DNA of 64,000 nucleotides from Peribacillus sp. FSL H8-0477. Its GTDB lineage: Bacteria > Bacillota > Bacilli > Bacillales > DSM-1321. The notes under the pieces are model-generated. The model was not told where the DNA came from and ran no database searches. It saw only the letters and a program-made list of their open reading frames with translations. Of this stretch, positions 9,287 through 20,522 are shown piece by piece. How positions within the stretch are numbered: position 1 is the stretch's first letter; every line of letters begins with the position of its first letter. Position numbers and translations under genes: made by a program. Where the stretch lies: positions 1,488,001 to 1,552,000 of the forward strand of contig NZ_JBBODE010000002.1 of the NCBI RefSeq assembly GCF_038002765.1, given 5' to 3'.

Positions 9287-10060
9287 ATGTATTCACTATG
9301 GAAGCGTTGGTGTAAAAAGGATGCTTCTTCTGCTTTAGACCAAAGAATTATGGATATAAAAAAATGCGAAGTGCCGCAGCATATAGCCATTATTATGGAT
9401 GGTAATGGTCGTTGGGCGAAGAAACGAGCACTTCCGAGAATTGCTGGACATCACGAAGGCATGAAAACTGTAAAAAAAGTGACGAAGCTCGCCAATCAAT
9501 TAGGTGTAAAAGTCCTAAGTGTTTATGCGTTTTCTACTGAAAATTGGAAACGACCAAAAACTGAAGTAGACTTTTTAATGAAATTACCCCAAGAATTTCT
9601 CGGAACGTTTCTTCCAGAGCTTATTTCTGAAAACGTACGAGTGGAGATGATCGGTGATAAAGATTCACTTCCTGCTCATACAATTGCAGCTGTAGAGAAA
9701 GCAATGGAGGAGACCAAGGATAATACCGGTATGATACTCAATTTTGCGTTAAATTACGGAAGTCGGGCTGAAATACTTGCTGCGGTTAATAAGGCGGCAC
9801 AGGACATTAAGTCTGGAGGCATCGAATCTGATATCACTGAAGAAGTGTTTAATCGTTATTTAATGACGGATAAATTATCAGATCCTGATTTATTAATCCG
9901 AACAAGCGGTGAAATCCGGTTAAGTAATTTTATGCTATGGCAGTTGGCTTATTCTGAACTCTGGTTTACAGATGTACTTTGGCCAGACTTTAAAGATGAG
10001 CACTTAGTAGAAGCGATTGAAGTATATCAAAAGCGTTCTCGCCGCTTTGGCGGTGTGTAG
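9287..10060 (+). CDS. uppS: Undecaprenyl diphosphate synthase (cis-prenyltransferase)
   Basis: A 257-residue cis-prenyltransferase that adds isopentenyl diphosphate units to farnesyl diphosphate, making the C55 lipid carrier for peptidoglycan. The catalytic Asp is D38 in IIMDGNGRWAKKR. The other signatures are LSVYAFSTENWKRP and RTSGEIRLSNFMLWQ. The ATG at 9287 follows GGGGGAC; upstream in-frame starts at 9248 and 9272 would add non-conserved residues. cdsA follows 26 bases downstream, so carrier and phospholipid synthesis are linked. Confidence 0.96.
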   Translation: MYSLWKRWCKKDASSALDQRIMDIKKCEVPQHIAIIMDGNGRWAKKRALPRIAGHHEGMKTVKKVTKLANQLGVKVLSVYAFSTENWKRPKTEVDFLMKLPQEFLGTFLPELISENVRVEMIGDKDSLPAHTIAAVEKAMEETKDNTGMILNFALNYGSRAEILAAVNKAAQDIKSGGIESDITEEVFNRYLMTDKLSDPDLLIRTSGEIRLSNFMLWQLAYSELWFTDVLWPDFKDEHLVEAIEVYQKRSRRFGGV

Positions 10061-10086
10061 TTTAGAAGGTGAGGAAATAACTAGTT

Positions 10087-10875
10087 ATGAAACAACGAAT
10101 TATCACGGCTGTTATAGCAGCAGCAGTATTTCTGCCAATTATCATAGCAGGCGGCCTGCCGCTTTTAGCTTTAGTGTATTTAATGGCCACTATCGGTTTA
10201 TATGAATTAATCAGAATGAAAAAAACACCTTTATTTTCTGTTCCTTCGGTGATTTCCTTTATTCTATTATGGATCCTGCTTCTTCCTGCCGATGGTGAGA
10301 TTCTCAACTATTTGACTTCTCATGGGTACGATAAGAGTCAAATGGTGTTAATAGGAATATTGCTGTATTTACTAGCTTCTGTTATTACGAAGAATAAATT
10401 TACGTTTGACGACGCAGGATTTATGGTGATTTCTGTCTTATATGTAGGTATGGGCTTTTATTATTTATTCGAGACACGTGAAGTGGGAATTATGTATATA
10501 TTCCTTGCGCTCTTTACCATCTGGGCTACGGATTCCGGTGCGTATTTTATTGGGAAGGCGTTTGGGAAAAACAAACTTTGGCCGACAATTAGTCCTAATA
10601 AAACCGTTGAAGGTTTTGTAGGAGGAATTATCTCTGCTCTTGTGGTAGGTGTGCTGTTCTTATTATTTACGGACATGAGCGCTGTCAAATTGCTGACAAT
10701 GAGTATTGTTATAGCTATTTTCGGACAATTGGGCGATCTTGTACAGTCCGCATATAAACGTCATTATGGGGTAAAGGATTCAGGGAAAATCCTTCCGGGT
10801 CACGGAGGCATACTTGATCGGTTCGACAGTTTACTTTTTATCCTGCCGATTCTGCATTTTTTACATTTTTTATAA
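10087..10875 (+). CDS. cdsA: Phosphatidate cytidylyltransferase
   Basis: A 262-residue integral membrane enzyme that makes CDP-diacylglycerol from phosphatidate and CTP. It has about eight hydrophobic segments and the C-terminal family signature SAYKRHYGVKDSGKILPGHG followed by GILDRFDS. It lies between uppS and dxr, as in B. subtilis. Length is typical. Confidence 0.96.
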   Translation: MKQRIITAVIAAAVFLPIIIAGGLPLLALVYLMATIGLYELIRMKKTPLFSVPSVISFILLWILLLPADGEILNYLTSHGYDKSQMVLIGILLYLLASVITKNKFTFDDAGFMVISVLYVGMGFYYLFETREVGIMYIFLALFTIWATDSGAYFIGKAFGKNKLWPTISPNKTVEGFVGGIISALVVGVLFLLFTDMSAVKLLTMSIVIAIFGQLGDLVQSAYKRHYGVKDSGKILPGHGGILDRFDSLLFILPILHFLHFL

Positions 10876-10947
10876 AAAAGTTCTATTAGCGGTATTGAAT
10901 GACGTATCATTAATTGGACATCATTTTGGTCAGGAGATGAACAGGAA

Positions 10948-12105
10948 TTGAAATGTATTAGTCTTTTAGGAGCAACAGGATCAATAGGGAAGCAAACGGC
11001 AGCAGTTGTCAGGGAGCATCCTCAAGATTTCAAGATTGTTGCTTTATCTGCCGGCAGAAATATTAATCTAGTAAGAGAATATATTCTTGAATTCAAGCCG
11101 GAGCTTGTTTCAGTCCAAGAAAAAAGTGATTATGATCAGTTAAAGAGTGAATTTTCAAAAGAGGGAATTGCCTTCACCTATGGTGATGAAGGATTAGTTG
11201 AAACGGCTGTATATCATCGAGCGGATGTACTTGTGAATGCAGTAATTGGCAGTGTTGGATTATTTCCAACTCTCGAAGCAATTAAAGCGGGAAAAGACAT
11301 TGCCATAGCCAATAAAGAAACATTAGTAACGGCAGGTCATCTTGTGATGGATGCGGCTAAACAAGCTGGTATAAGCCTGCTTCCGGTTGATAGTGAGCAT
11401 TCTGCAATCTTTCAAGCACTACAGGGTGAGCAGGAAAAAAACATTGAACGATTGATTATTACCGCTTCGGGGGGTAGTTTCAGAGATCGAACACGTGAAC
11501 AGCTGGCTGGGGTCACGGTTGAAGAAGCCTTGAACCATCCGAATTGGTCAATGGGTGCAAAGATTACGATTGACTCAGCAACAATGATGAACAAGGGGCT
11601 TGAAGTCATAGAGGCTCATTGGTTGTTTGATTTGCCATATGAAAAAATTGATGTACTTCTACATAAAGAAAGCATTATTCACTCAATGGTTGAATTTCAT
11701 GATTCCAGTGTGATGGCTCAGCTGGGCAGTCCAGATATGCGGGTTCCGATTCAGTATGCCTTAACCTATCCGGATCGTCTGCCTCTTGCTTCAAGCAACC
11801 GGCTGAATCTTGCGAAGCTTGGATTGCTTCATTTTGCAGAGATGGATTTTAATCGTTATCCATGTTTGCGTTTTGCTTATGAAGCAGGTAAAATAGGCGG
11901 CACGATGCCAACTGTGATGAATGCAGCGAACGAAGTAGCTGCGGCTGCTTTTCTTGATGGGAAGGTAACTTTCTTAGGGATAGAAACGCTGATTGAAAAG
12001 GCAATGAATCATCATACGGTGATAGCTGTACCAGATTTAGCAACCATTCAAGAAGTTGATGAAAGTACCCGTCAGTTGGTCCATACACTAGTAAAAGAGA
12101 GGTGA
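10948..12105 (+). CDS. dxr: 1-deoxy-D-xylulose 5-phosphate reductoisomerase
   Basis: A 385-residue enzyme of the MEP isoprenoid pathway, converting DXP to MEP with NADPH. The NADPH-binding loop GATGSIG is at residues 8-14. The metal and substrate segments [22 protein letters not shown] and [24 protein letters not shown] are intact. Translation starts at TTG (10948), where the product aligns with the family from its first residue. rasP begins 7 bases after the stop. Confidence 0.96.
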   Translation: MKCISLLGATGSIGKQTAAVVREHPQDFKIVALSAGRNINLVREYILEFKPELVSVQEKSDYDQLKSEFSKEGIAFTYGDEGLVETAVYHRADVLVNAVIGSVGLFPTLEAIKAGKDIAIANKETLVTAGHLVMDAAKQAGISLLPVDSEHSAIFQALQGEQEKNIERLIITASGGSFRDRTREQLAGVTVEEALNHPNWSMGAKITIDSATMMNKGLEVIEAHWLFDLPYEKIDVLLHKESIIHSMVEFHDSSVMAQLGSPDMRVPIQYALTYPDRLPLASSNRLNLAKLGLLHFAEMDFNRYPCLRFAYEAGKIGGTMPTVMNAANEVAAAAFLDGKVTFLGIETLIEKAMNHHTVIAVPDLATIQEVDESTRQLVHTLVKER

Positions 12106-12112
12106 GAAACAC

Positions 12113-13381
12113 GTGCTGACCGTTCAAACAATAGTAGCCTTTATTGTGATCTTTGGGTCACTTGTCTTTTTTCATGAGCTTGGTCATTTAGTATTTGCAA
12201 AGCGAGCAGGAATACTCTGCCGTGAATTTGCTATAGGTTTTGGTCCTAAAGTATTTACTTACAAAAAAAACGAAACCGTGTATACCATCCGGTTACTCCC
12301 GCTTGGCGGTTATGTCCGTATGGCTGGAGAGGATGCCGAGAACCCAGAACTCAAACCAGGGTATCGGGTCGGTTTGCTATTTAATCCAGAAGGAATAGTT
12401 ACAAAGATTGTCCTCGACAATAAGGACAAATACCCGGATTTACGGGTGATTGAAGTAGAGGCGGCCGATCTTGAACATAAAATGATGATTCAGGGTTATG
12501 AAGAAGGCGAAGAAGAGACGCTTCAAACGTTTAAAATCGCTGAAGATGCAGTGGTAGTGAGTGAGGGAGTAGAGAATCAAATTGCTCCATTTGAACGCCA
12601 ATTTAACTCGAAGTCATTAGGCCACCGGACGATGACCATTTTTGCTGGTCCTATGATGAACTTTGTCTTAGCCTTTGTCATTTTTGTCATTATCGGTTTA
12701 TTTCAAGGAGTGGCTGTGGATGAACCACGTCTTGGGGAGTTAACCGCAGACGGTTCAGCTATCACTTCTGGTTTGAAAAATGGTGATGAAATTCAAAGTA
12801 TTGACGGCAATGAAGTTTCAAGCTGGCAGGATGTGCAGGAAGCCATCCAGAAAAATCCGGGTAAAGAAATTGAATTTGTTGTTGAGCGTGGGAATAAAAC
12901 AGAAGAAATTTTAGTGGTTCCACAAGAAGTTGATCGTGAAGGAGAAAAGGTCGGTGTAATTGGAGTCTATCCTCCTGTAGAGAAGTCTCCTATTAATGCT
13001 TTCAAATATGGGTTTACAGAAACTTATTTTTGGACAAAGCAGATTTTTGTTATTCTTGGTTCTCTAATTACTGGAGGGTTCTCGCTTGATGCGTTATCCG
13101 GTCCGGTTGGCATTTATAAGTCAACGGAGGAAGTCGCTAAATCAGGAATCTTTTACTTAATGAAATGGGCAGGATTGCTAAGTATTAACCTAGGAATTAT
13201 GAATCTACTCCCGCTGCCTGCACTTGATGGCGGAAGATTGCTGTTCTTCTTGGTAGAATTCTTACGAGGGAAACCGATTGATCGGCAAAAAGAAGGCCTT
13301 GTCCATTTTGTGGGCTTTGCTTTATTAATGCTCTTAATGATTTTGGTAACTTGGAACGATATTCAACGCTTTTTCCTCTAG
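12113..13381 (+). CDS. rasP: Intramembrane site-2 zinc protease RasP (RseP family)
   Basis: A 422-residue membrane metalloprotease that cleaves transmembrane anti-sigma factors and signal peptide remnants. The zinc motif HELGH is at residues 21-25 in the first membrane helix. A PDZ domain (roughly 195-275) follows, then a C-terminal helix with the LPLPALDGGR motif. It starts with GTG 7 bases after dxr, in the conserved uppS-cdsA-dxr-rasP-proS order. Confidence 0.95.
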   Translation: MLTVQTIVAFIVIFGSLVFFHELGHLVFAKRAGILCREFAIGFGPKVFTYKKNETVYTIRLLPLGGYVRMAGEDAENPELKPGYRVGLLFNPEGIVTKIVLDNKDKYPDLRVIEVEAADLEHKMMIQGYEEGEEETLQTFKIAEDAVVVSEGVENQIAPFERQFNSKSLGHRTMTIFAGPMMNFVLAFVIFVIIGLFQGVAVDEPRLGELTADGSAITSGLKNGDEIQSIDGNEVSSWQDVQEAIQKNPGKEIEFVVERGNKTEEILVVPQEVDREGEKVGVIGVYPPVEKSPINAFKYGFTETYFWTKQIFVILGSLITGGFSLDALSGPVGIYKSTEEVAKSGIFYLMKWAGLLSINLGIMNLLPLPALDGGRLLFFLVEFLRGKPIDRQKEGLVHFVGFALLMLLMILVTWNDIQRFFL

Positions 13382-13402
13382 TACGTGAGGGAAAGTAAAA
13401 AC

Positions 13403-13437
13403 AGCCAGCTGAGACAATCTCGGCTGGCTTGTTTTTT
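13403..13437 (+). terminator. Intrinsic terminator after rasP
   Basis: AGCCAGCTGAGA and TCTCGGCTGGCT pair with one G-T wobble, followed by TTGTTTTTT. Confidence 0.8.
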
Positions 13438-13470
13438 CACTGCTTCAGCTTTTCTTATCTTGATATCTCA

Positions 13471-13478
13471 TGTATAAT
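13471..13478 (+). promoter_or_regulatory. Candidate proS promoter (-10 only)
   Basis: A perfect TATAAT (13473-13478) directly preceded by TG. The -35 at 17 bases (TTTTCT) is weak. Confidence 0.4.
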
Positions 13479-13510
13479 TGGACGATAAGCAAGATAAGGA
13501 AAATGCAAGC

Positions 13511-13539
13511 AGCGCTAAGGTTATAGCGCTTTTGTTTTG
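13511..13539 (+). terminator. Terminator-like hairpin in the proS leader
   Basis: AGCGCTA (13511-13517) and TAGCGCT (13524-13530) pair, followed by TTTTGTTTT. It lies between the candidate promoter and the proS start, so it could act as an attenuator. The leader is too short for a T-box. Confidence 0.5.
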
Positions 13540-13575
13540 ATGCTTTTTAATATATGTAATTGAAGAGGTGCAAAG

Positions 13576-15270
13576 ATGAAACAAACGATGACATTAATCC
13601 CAACTTTAAGAGAAACACCAGCAGATGCTGAAATAAAAAGCCACCAGCTTTTATTACGAGCAGGATTTATGAGGCAAAATTCAAGTGGTGTGTATAGCTT
13701 TATGCCGCTTGGAATACGAGTTCTTCAAAAAATAGAAACAATTGTTCGAGAAGAAATGGAAAATGCTGGAGCGGTAGAAATGCTAATGCCTGCTCTTCAA
13801 CAAGCAGAATTCTGGCAGGAATCTGGCAGATGGTACTCATATGGACCGGAACTCATGAGATTGAAAGACCGAAACAATCGTGAGTTTGCGCTTGGTGCAA
13901 CACATGAAGAAGTAATTACAAGTTTAGTACGTGATGAAGTAAAATCATATAAGCGTCTCCCGTTAACCGTTTACCAAATTCAAACGAAGTTCCGTGATGA
14001 AAAACGCCCTCGTTTTGGACTGCTGCGCGGACGTGAATTTATTATGAAGGATGCTTATTCGTTCCATGCTAATCAAGAAAGTCTGGATGAAGTGTACCAA
14101 CGTTTATTCACAGCCTATACCAATATCTTTACCCGTTGTGGAGTAGATTTTAGAGCTGTAATTGCCGATTCCGGTGCTATGGGTGGAAAAGATACGCATG
14201 AATTCATGGTCTTATCTGAAGTCGGTGAAGATACAATTGCCTACTCTGATACTTCTGACTATGCAGCCAACGTTGAGATGGCACCAGTTATCTTAACTAA
14301 AGAAAGAAGTACTGAAACAGAAAAACCGTTAGAAAAAATTGCAACACCTGGACAGAAAACGATTGAGGATGTAGCAGCATTTCTTAAGGTATCTCAGCAG
14401 CAATGCATCAAAACGTTATTATTCAAAGTGGATGATAAGTATGTTGCGGTTCTAGTTCGCGGCGATCATGAAGTAAATGATATTAAATTGAAAAACTTCT
14501 ATGATGCTGGATCTGTGGAGCTTGCTTCACCAGCAGAAACACAAGAGATACTAGGCTGTTCAGTGGGCTCTTTAGGACCTGTGGGATTAAAAGAAGTAGA
14601 AGTACTAGCCGACCAAGAAGTTGAATTCCTTGTTAATGCGGTGACAGGTGCAAATGAAGAAGATTTCCATTATATGAATGTGAATCCAAATCGTGATTTT
14701 GAAGTATCACAGTATACAGATCTTCGTTTCATTCAAGAAGGAGACAATTCACCAGACGGTCAGGGTACGATTAAATTTGCTAAAGGTATCGAAGTAGGAC
14801 ATGTCTTTAAGCTCGGTACTAGGTATAGTGAAGCGATGAACGCTGTTTATCTGGATGAAAATGGCCGCTCCCAACCAATGATCATGGGTTGTTATGGCAT
14901 TGGAGTCTCTAGAACACTTGCTGCTGTCGCTGAACAATTTAATGATGAAAACGGTTTGCTATGGCCATCGAATTTAGCTCCGTATCAAGTACATTTGATT
15001 CCTGTTAATATGAAGGATGATACACAAGCAGCTGTTGCTGAAGAATTGTATCAAGACCTTAAGACACAAGGATTAGCTGTTTTGATGGATGATCGTAAAG
15101 AGCGTGCGGGAGTTAAATTTGCTGATTCTGATTTAATTGGTTTACCTGTTAGAGTGACGGTTGGTAAAAAGGCAGCCGATGGAATCCTAGAAGTGAAAAT
15201 TAGAAAAACTGGTGAAGTTCTCGAGGTAACTAAAGCAGAACTTGCTGAAACGCTAAAAGGGCTTCTGTAA
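13576..15270 (+). CDS. proS: Prolyl-tRNA synthetase
   Basis: A 564-residue bacterial-type ProRS (class II) that charges tRNA-Pro. Motif 1 ([17 protein letters not shown]), motif 2 ([23 protein letters not shown]) and motif 3 ([13 protein letters not shown]) are in order. An INS editing domain, which clears mischarged alanine, lies between motifs 2 and 3 (about residues 235-385). The C-terminal anticodon-binding domain follows. The gene is flanked by terminators and appears to be a single-gene unit. Confidence 0.97.
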   Translation: MKQTMTLIPTLRETPADAEIKSHQLLLRAGFMRQNSSGVYSFMPLGIRVLQKIETIVREEMENAGAVEMLMPALQQAEFWQESGRWYSYGPELMRLKDRNNREFALGATHEEVITSLVRDEVKSYKRLPLTVYQIQTKFRDEKRPRFGLLRGREFIMKDAYSFHANQESLDEVYQRLFTAYTNIFTRCGVDFRAVIADSGAMGGKDTHEFMVLSEVGEDTIAYSDTSDYAANVEMAPVILTKERSTETEKPLEKIATPGQKTIEDVAAFLKVSQQQCIKTLLFKVDDKYVAVLVRGDHEVNDIKLKNFYDAGSVELASPAETQEILGCSVGSLGPVGLKEVEVLADQEVEFLVNAVTGANEEDFHYMNVNPNRDFEVSQYTDLRFIQEGDNSPDGQGTIKFAKGIEVGHVFKLGTRYSEAMNAVYLDENGRSQPMIMGCYGIGVSRTLAAVAEQFNDENGLLWPSNLAPYQVHLIPVNMKDDTQAAVAEELYQDLKTQGLAVLMDDRKERAGVKFADSDLIGLPVRVTVGKKAADGILEVKIRKTGEVLEVTKAELAETLKGLL

Positions 15271-15276
15271 AAAAAT

Positions 15277-15311
15277 AAAAAAGCATCAGTCATCATGATG
15301 ATGCTTTTTTT
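15277..15311 (+). terminator. Intrinsic terminator after proS
   Basis: AAAAAAGCATCA and TGATGCTTTTTT pair and end in a long T run. Confidence 0.85.
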
Positions 15312-15391
15312 ATTGGCGTAGGCCTGTATTTGTTTTACCAGCAACATATCAAAAAAATATCTAGGAACTTCATTAGCGAATGTTGTCGATA

Positions 15392-15400
15392 TGTTATAAT
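15392..15400 (+). promoter_or_regulatory. Extended -10 promoter of polC
   Basis: TGT followed by a perfect TATAAT (15395-15400), about 75 bases before the polC ATG. There is no good -35. Confidence 0.5.
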
Positions 15401-15474
15401 TACCTCTCTATTACTTAGTGATTATTAGCGAAACAAACAATAGATTAACTAGAGAATATAAGGGGAGAGCGGAA

Positions 15475-18400
15475 ATGGATCAAAATCCGAATACGGGAAG
15501 AGAAAGATTTCAACTCTTGCTGCAGCAAATGGATCTAACAGAGGATGCGTTTGTTACCTATTTTTATCAAGCTGAAATTGTGAAGCTGTCTATAGACCGG
15601 GATGCAAAGTCTTGGCATTTTATTTTTAAATTGAATGATGTGCTGCCATGCAGTGTGAACACTCGCTTTGCCAACCATCTTGCGGCTACTTTTGCGCATC
15701 TTGCTAGAGTGACTTTTTCGTTTCAAGTAGAGAATCCAAACATTTCTGATGAATTGGTGAAAGAGTATTGGCGGCACTGTATTAGTGAACTTGACGGAAT
15801 GTCACCAGCCTTACTCTCATTATTAAATGATCAAGAACCAAAAATTGTTGGGAATCGAATTTTTGTGAAGGCAAGAAATGGAGCGGAAGCGGGACAGCTG
15901 AAGAATAAATATTCAGGATTGATTTCAAATATCTATCAATCACTTGGTTTCCCAGCTTTCTCTCTTGATGCAGAAGTGTCTGAAATGAAGGAAGATAAGG
16001 ATTATCAGCAGTTCCTTGTAGACAAACAAAAAGAAGATGAAGCCAAGGGACTTGCAGCCTTGACTGAGATGCAAAAGAAAGAATCTGAAAAAGGCAGTGA
16101 TGATCAATACCACGGACCCGTTAAAATTGGTTATACCATCAAAGAAGATGCCGATTTCCGTAGAATTGAACAAATTATTGACGAAGAACGTAAAATTGCG
16201 ATTGAAGGGTATGTTTTCCACTCAGAACTTAGAGAGCTTCGGAGCGGAAGAACACTGTTAACATTCAAGGTGACTGACTACACAAGTTCCATTTTAATTA
16301 AGGTGTTTTCTCGTGATAAAGAAGATGCTGCTATTTTAGCAAATGTGAAAAAAGGAATGTGGGTCAGAGCGCAGGGTAGTATTCAAAATGATACATTTGT
16401 TCGTGACTTAGTGATGATTGCCAATGATATTAATGAAATCACGAAAATAGGTCGGCTTGATCATGCACCCAAAGATGAAAAACGTGTTGAGCTGCATTTG
16501 CATACCCCAATGAGTCAAATGGATGCTGTCACCCCAGTTGGGAGCCTTGTTGCCCAAGCAGCAAAATGGGGGCATAAAGCGATAGCAGTAACTGATCATG
16601 CAGGTGTGCAATCTTTTCCTGATGCGTATAGTGCTGGAAAGAAACATGATATAAAAATTCTATATGGTGTAGAAGTTAACCTTGTCGATGATGGAGTGCC
16701 AATTGCTTATAATGATTCGCATCGTTTATTAGCAGACGAAACGTATGTGGTGTTTGACTTTGAAACAACAGGTCTTTCAGCAGTATACGATACGATTATT
16801 GAACTCGCGGCCGTGAAAATTCATAATGGGGACATCATTGACCGTTTTGAATCGTTTGCGAACCCGCATCATCCTTTATCAACCACAACGATTGACTTAA
16901 CAGGAATTACAGATGATTTGGTTGAAAATGCTCCAGAAGTATCAGAAGTTCTTGAGAACTTCCGTAACTGGGCAGGCGATGGAGTACTTGTCGCACATAA
17001 TGCCAGCTTTGATATGGGATTTCTAAATGTAGGCTACAAAAAATTAGGCTATCCGAAAGCAGAAAACCCGGTTATTGATACGCTCGAACTCGGCCGTTTC
17101 TTGTATCCTGAATTTAAAAATCATCGCTTAAATACGTTAACGAAGAAATTTGACATTGAACTGACTCAACATCACCGGGCGATATTCGATGCTGAAGCAA
17201 CAGGTTATTTATTGCTCAAAATGCTGAAAGATGCCACTGAAAAAGGAATCATTTATCATGATCAGTTTAATGAAAATATGGGACAAGGTAATGCGTATCA
17301 ACGTTCACGTCCGTATCATTGCACGTTGATTGCACAAACTCAAGCAGGGTTAAAGAACTTATTTAAACTTGTGAGTCTAGCCCATATTGACTTTTATTAC
17401 CGAGTGCCTCGAATTCCACGTTCGAAACTGGCTAAACTTCGTGAAGGTATTTTAGTCGGTTCAGGTTGTGATAAGGGCGAAGTGTTTGAAGGAATGATGC
17501 AAAAGGGCTTTGAGGAAGTTCTGAAGATTGCCGAGTTTTACGATTATATTGAAGTACATCCCAAAGAGGTGTACCAGCATATGATCGAACGAGAGTATGT
17601 ACGCGACCAAAAATCATTGGAGAGTATCCTCGAGAATCTGGTTGACTTGGGTGAAAAATTAAACAAGCCGGTTGTAGCAACAGGTAATGTTCATTATCTT
17701 GATCCTAATGATAAAATTTACCGAAAAATCTTGATTAATTCACAAGGTGGTGCAAATCCACTTAATCGCCATTCATTGCCAGACGTTCATTTCCGCACCA
17801 CAGATGAGATGCTTAAATCGTTCTCATTTTTAGGTGAAGAGAGAGCTAAAGAAATCGTTGTTACAAACACGAATAAAATTGCCGATATGATTGATGACAT
17901 TAAACCAATCAAAGACGAACTGTATACACCGAAAATTGAAGGCGCCGAAGAAGAAATGAAAGAAATGAGTTACACAATGGCAAGGAGCATCTATGGTGAA
18001 GAATTGCCTGAAATTGTTGAAGCACGTCTTGAAAAAGAATTAAAAAGTATCATCGGCCATGGTTTTGCGGTTATTTATCTCATTTCGCATAAATTGGTTA
18101 AGAAATCATTGGATGATGGATATTTAGTTGGTTCACGGGGATCAGTCGGTTCATCTCTAGTTGCAACTATGACAGAGATAACAGAGGTAAATCCGCTTCC
18201 GCCGCATTTTGTCTGCCCCAACTGTAAAAAATCGGAGTTCTTTGATGACGGGTCAGTTGGTTCAGGTTTTGATCTACCTGATAAGAATTGTCCGAACTGT
18301 GGGACGCGCTATAAAAAGGATGGCCATGACATTCCGTTTGAAACCTTCCTTGGGTTTAAAGGGGATAAGGTACCCGATATCGATTTGAACTTTTCCGGTG

Positions 18401-19794
18401 AGTACCAGCCCAAGGCCCATAACTATACGAAAGAACTGTTTGGTGAGGAATACGTCTTCAGAGCAGGAACGATAGGAACGGTTGCTGAAAAGACTGCATA
18501 TGGTTATGTTAAGGGGTACGCGGCAGATAATAATATGATTATCCGCGGCGCTGAAACGGACCGGCTTGTATCTGGATGTACCGGTGTGAAACGAACAACT
18601 GGACAGCATCCAGGCGGTATTATCGTAGTACCTGATTATATGGATATTTACGATTTTACGCCGATTCAATTTCCGGCAGATGATCGGAATTCAGAATGGA
18701 AAACGACTCATTTTGATTTCCACTCCATCCATGATAATATCCTAAAACTTGATATACTTGGCCATGATGATCCAACGGTTATCAGAATGCTTCAGGATCT
18801 GAGCGGAATTGATCCAAAAACGGTTCCGACTGATGATCCAGAGGTAATGAAAATCTTTAGCAGTACGGAATCATTAGGTGTAACACAAGATCAAATCATG
18901 TGTAGAACAGGTACTTTAGGGATTCCCGAATTCGGAACGAAATTTGTACGTCAGATGCTTGAAGACACGAAGCCGACAACTTTTTCCGAACTTGTTCAGA
19001 TCTCAGGTCTGTCACATGGTACAGATGTTTGGCTTGGAAATGCACAAGAACTTATTCATAATTCAATTTGTACCTTGAGTGAAGTAATCGGTTGTCGTGA
19101 TGATATCATGGTATACCTGATTTATCAGGGACTCGATCCATCGCTTGCCTTTAAAATCATGGAATCCGTTCGTAAGGGTAAAGGACTGTCAGATGAATTT
19201 GAAGCGGAGATGCGTAAGAACGAAGTGCCGGAATGGTACATCGATTCATGTAAAAAAATTAAGTATATGTTCCCGAAAGCCCATGCCGCTGCGTATGTTT
19301 TGATGGCCGTACGGATTGCCTATTTCAAAGTTCATTTACCTTTAGTCTATTATGCAGCGTATTTCACTGTCCGTGCAGAAGACTTTGAAGTTGATGCGAT
19401 GGCTAGGGGTTCACATGCCCTGCGTACCAAAATTGAAGAGATTACAGTTAAGGGTCTCGATGCGTCAACAAAAGAAAAAAATACCCTGACAGTACTTGAA
19501 CTCGCATTAGAAATGTGTGAACGTGGTTTTTCATTCCAGAAAATTGATTTATATAAATCAAGTGCTGATGAATTCATTATTGACGGAAATACGTTGATAC
19601 CACCTTTTAATGCGATTCCTGGTCTTGGTACGAATGCTGCAATTAATATGGTTAAAGCCCGTGAAAACGGTGAGTTCTTATCAAAAGAAGATTTACAACA
19701 GCGTGGGAAAGTTTCAAAAACTATTATTGAGTTTCTGGATAAGCATGGCTGCCTGGGTGACTTACCTGAACAAAATCAGCTGTCACTTTTCTAA
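15475..19794 (+). CDS. polC: DNA polymerase III PolC-type alpha subunit
   Basis: A 1439-residue replicative DNA polymerase of the Gram-positive type with built-in proofreading. In order it has an N-terminal domain, an OB fold and a PHP domain whose HLHTPM motif carries H341 and H343. A DEDD exonuclease is inserted in the PHP domain ([12 protein letters not shown]428 and E430). A zinc-binding loop follows with CPNC (C914, C917) and CPNC (C939, C942), then the polymerase core (including [18 protein letters not shown]). The ATG at 15475 follows AGGGGAG; the frame is open 57 bases further upstream but that stretch is not conserved. It ends in QLSLF, a typical sliding-clamp-binding tail. Confidence 0.98.
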   Translation: MDQNPNTGRERFQLLLQQMDLTEDAFVTYFYQAEIVKLSIDRDAKSWHFIFKLNDVLPCSVNTRFANHLAATFAHLARVTFSFQVENPNISDELVKEYWRHCISELDGMSPALLSLLNDQEPKIVGNRIFVKARNGAEAGQLKNKYSGLISNIYQSLGFPAFSLDAEVSEMKEDKDYQQFLVDKQKEDEAKGLAALTEMQKKESEKGSDDQYHGPVKIGYTIKEDADFRRIEQIIDEERKIAIEGYVFHSELRELRSGRTLLTFKVTDYTSSILIKVFSRDKEDAAILANVKKGMWVRAQGSIQNDTFVRDLVMIANDINEITKIGRLDHAPKDEKRVELHLHTPMSQMDAVTPVGSLVAQAAKWGHKAIAVTDHAGVQSFPDAYSAGKKHDIKILYGVEVNLVDDGVPIAYNDSHRLLADETYVVFDFETTGLSAVYDTIIELAAVKIHNGDIIDRFESFANPHHPLSTTTIDLTGITDDLVENAPEVSEVLENFRNWAGDGVLVAHNASFDMGFLNVGYKKLGYPKAENPVIDTLELGRFLYPEFKNHRLNTLTKKFDIELTQHHRAIFDAEATGYLLLKMLKDATEKGIIYHDQFNENMGQGNAYQRSRPYHCTLIAQTQAGLKNLFKLVSLAHIDFYYRVPRIPRSKLAKLREGILVGSGCDKGEVFEGMMQKGFEEVLKIAEFYDYIEVHPKEVYQHMIEREYVRDQKSLESILENLVDLGEKLNKPVVATGNVHYLDPNDKIYRKILINSQGGANPLNRHSLPDVHFRTTDEMLKSFSFLGEERAKEIVVTNTNKIADMIDDIKPIKDELYTPKIEGAEEEMKEMSYTMARSIYGEELPEIVEARLEKELKSIIGHGFAVIYLISHKLVKKSLDDGYLVGSRGSVGSSLVATMTEITEVNPLPPHFVCPNCKKSEFFDDGSVGSGFDLPDKNCPNCGTRYKKDGHDIPFETFLGFKGDKVPDIDLNFSGEYQPKAHNYTKELFGEEYVFRAGTIGTVAEKTAYGYVKGYAADNNMIIRGAETDRLVSGCTGVKRTTGQHPGGIIVVPDYMDIYDFTPIQFPADDRNSEWKTTHFDFHSIHDNILKLDILGHDDPTVIRMLQDLSGIDPKTVPTDDPEVMKIFSSTESLGVTQDQIMCRTGTLGIPEFGTKFVRQMLEDTKPTTFSELVQISGLSHGTDVWLGNAQELIHNSICTLSEVIGCRDDIMVYLIYQGLDPSLAFKIMESVRKGKGLSDEFEAEMRKNEVPEWYIDSCKKIKYMFPKAHAAAYVLMAVRIAYFKVHLPLVYYAAYFTVRAEDFEVDAMARGSHALRTKIEEITVKGLDASTKEKNTLTVLELALEMCERGFSFQKIDLYKSSADEFIIDGNTLIPPFNAIPGLGTNAAINMVKARENGEFLSKEDLQQRGKVSKTIIEFLDKHGCLGDLPEQNQLSLF

Positions 19795-19839
19795 AAAACG
19801 TATATTGTACCGGCAGACTAACAGTCAAAGCCGCTTCAT

Positions 19840-19868
19840 TTGCATAAATAAGGCGATTATGATATATT
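19840..19868 (+). promoter_or_regulatory. SigA promoter of the rimP-nusA-infB operon
   Basis: TTGCAT (19840-19845) and TATATT (19863-19868) are 17 bases apart, with TGA before the -10. It lies between polC and rimP. Confidence 0.7.
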
Positions 19869-19900
19869 TTAATTGGAAATACTTAAGAAGATTCAATGGC

Positions 19901-19926
19901 AAGAGTGGGGAAACCCGCTCTTTCTT
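19901..19926 (+). terminator. Hairpin attenuator in the rimP leader
   Basis: AAGAGTGGG and CCCGCTCTT pair around a GAAA-type loop and run into TTTCTTG. It is about 25 bases downstream of the promoter start site and before rimP, so it could attenuate the whole operon. It could also simply terminate polC transcripts. Confidence 0.55.
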
Positions 19927-19993
19927 GTTGTACTCTACTAAAAATTCGAATCCATTACACAGAACGTACGACGAAACATGTATGGAGGAACAC

Positions 19994-20464
19994 ATGAGCA
20001 AAGTAATTGATACAGTAGAAGAGCTTGTCACACCAATACTTGAAGAGCTGAAACTAGAACTAGTCGAAGTCGAGTATGTAAAAGAAGGAAAGTCTTGGTT
20101 TCTTCGTGTTTATATCGATAAAGAAACAGGCGTCGATATCGAGGACTGCGGCATAGTTAGTGAGAAATTAAGCGAAAAGCTGGATGAAACCGATCCAATC
20201 GAGCAGAATTATTATCTTGAGGTTTCATCACCTGGAGCAGAACGTCCGCTTAAGAAGGACAAAGACTTCCAAAAAGCGATTGGGAAACATGTTTACATAA
20301 AAACATATGAACCAATTCTTAATGAAAAAGAGTTTGAAGGAAAGCTTCTAGAGTTTGACGGCACACAAGTAACACTAGAAGTTAAAATCAAAACAAGAGT
20401 TAAATTAATCGTCATTCCGTATGAAAAAGTTGCAAAAGCACGCTTGGCCGTTACATTTTCCTAA
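19994..20464 (+). CDS. rimP: Ribosome maturation factor RimP
   Basis: A 156-residue 30S subunit assembly factor (formerly YlxS). It has the N-terminal alpha/beta domain ([19 protein letters not shown]) with the [12 protein letters not shown] motif and a C-terminal SH3-like barrel. I chose ATG 19994, which matches the family start and length. A long in-frame extension reaching back into polC is spurious; another ATG 12 bases upstream overlaps the ribosome-binding site. It is the first gene of the nusA-infB operon. Confidence 0.95.
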   Translation: MSKVIDTVEELVTPILEELKLELVEVEYVKEGKSWFLRVYIDKETGVDIEDCGIVSEKLSEKLDETDPIEQNYYLEVSSPGAERPLKKDKDFQKAIGKHVYIKTYEPILNEKEFEGKLLEFDGTQVTLEVKIKTRVKLIVIPYEKVAKARLAVTFS

Positions 20465-20522
20465 TAGATAAACTTAGGAAAACGTCAAAAATTTTTATGT
20501 GAATGCATAAGGGGGATCAACC

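Noticed and set aside
18274..18669. Minus-strand open frame of 131 codons inside polC
   Set aside because: It lies wholly within a conserved coding region and has no independent signals.
19610..19993. Long frame overlapping the end of polC in front of rimP
   Set aside because: It is out of frame with polC, unlike any known domain, and crosses a promoter and hairpin. RimP clearly starts at 19994.
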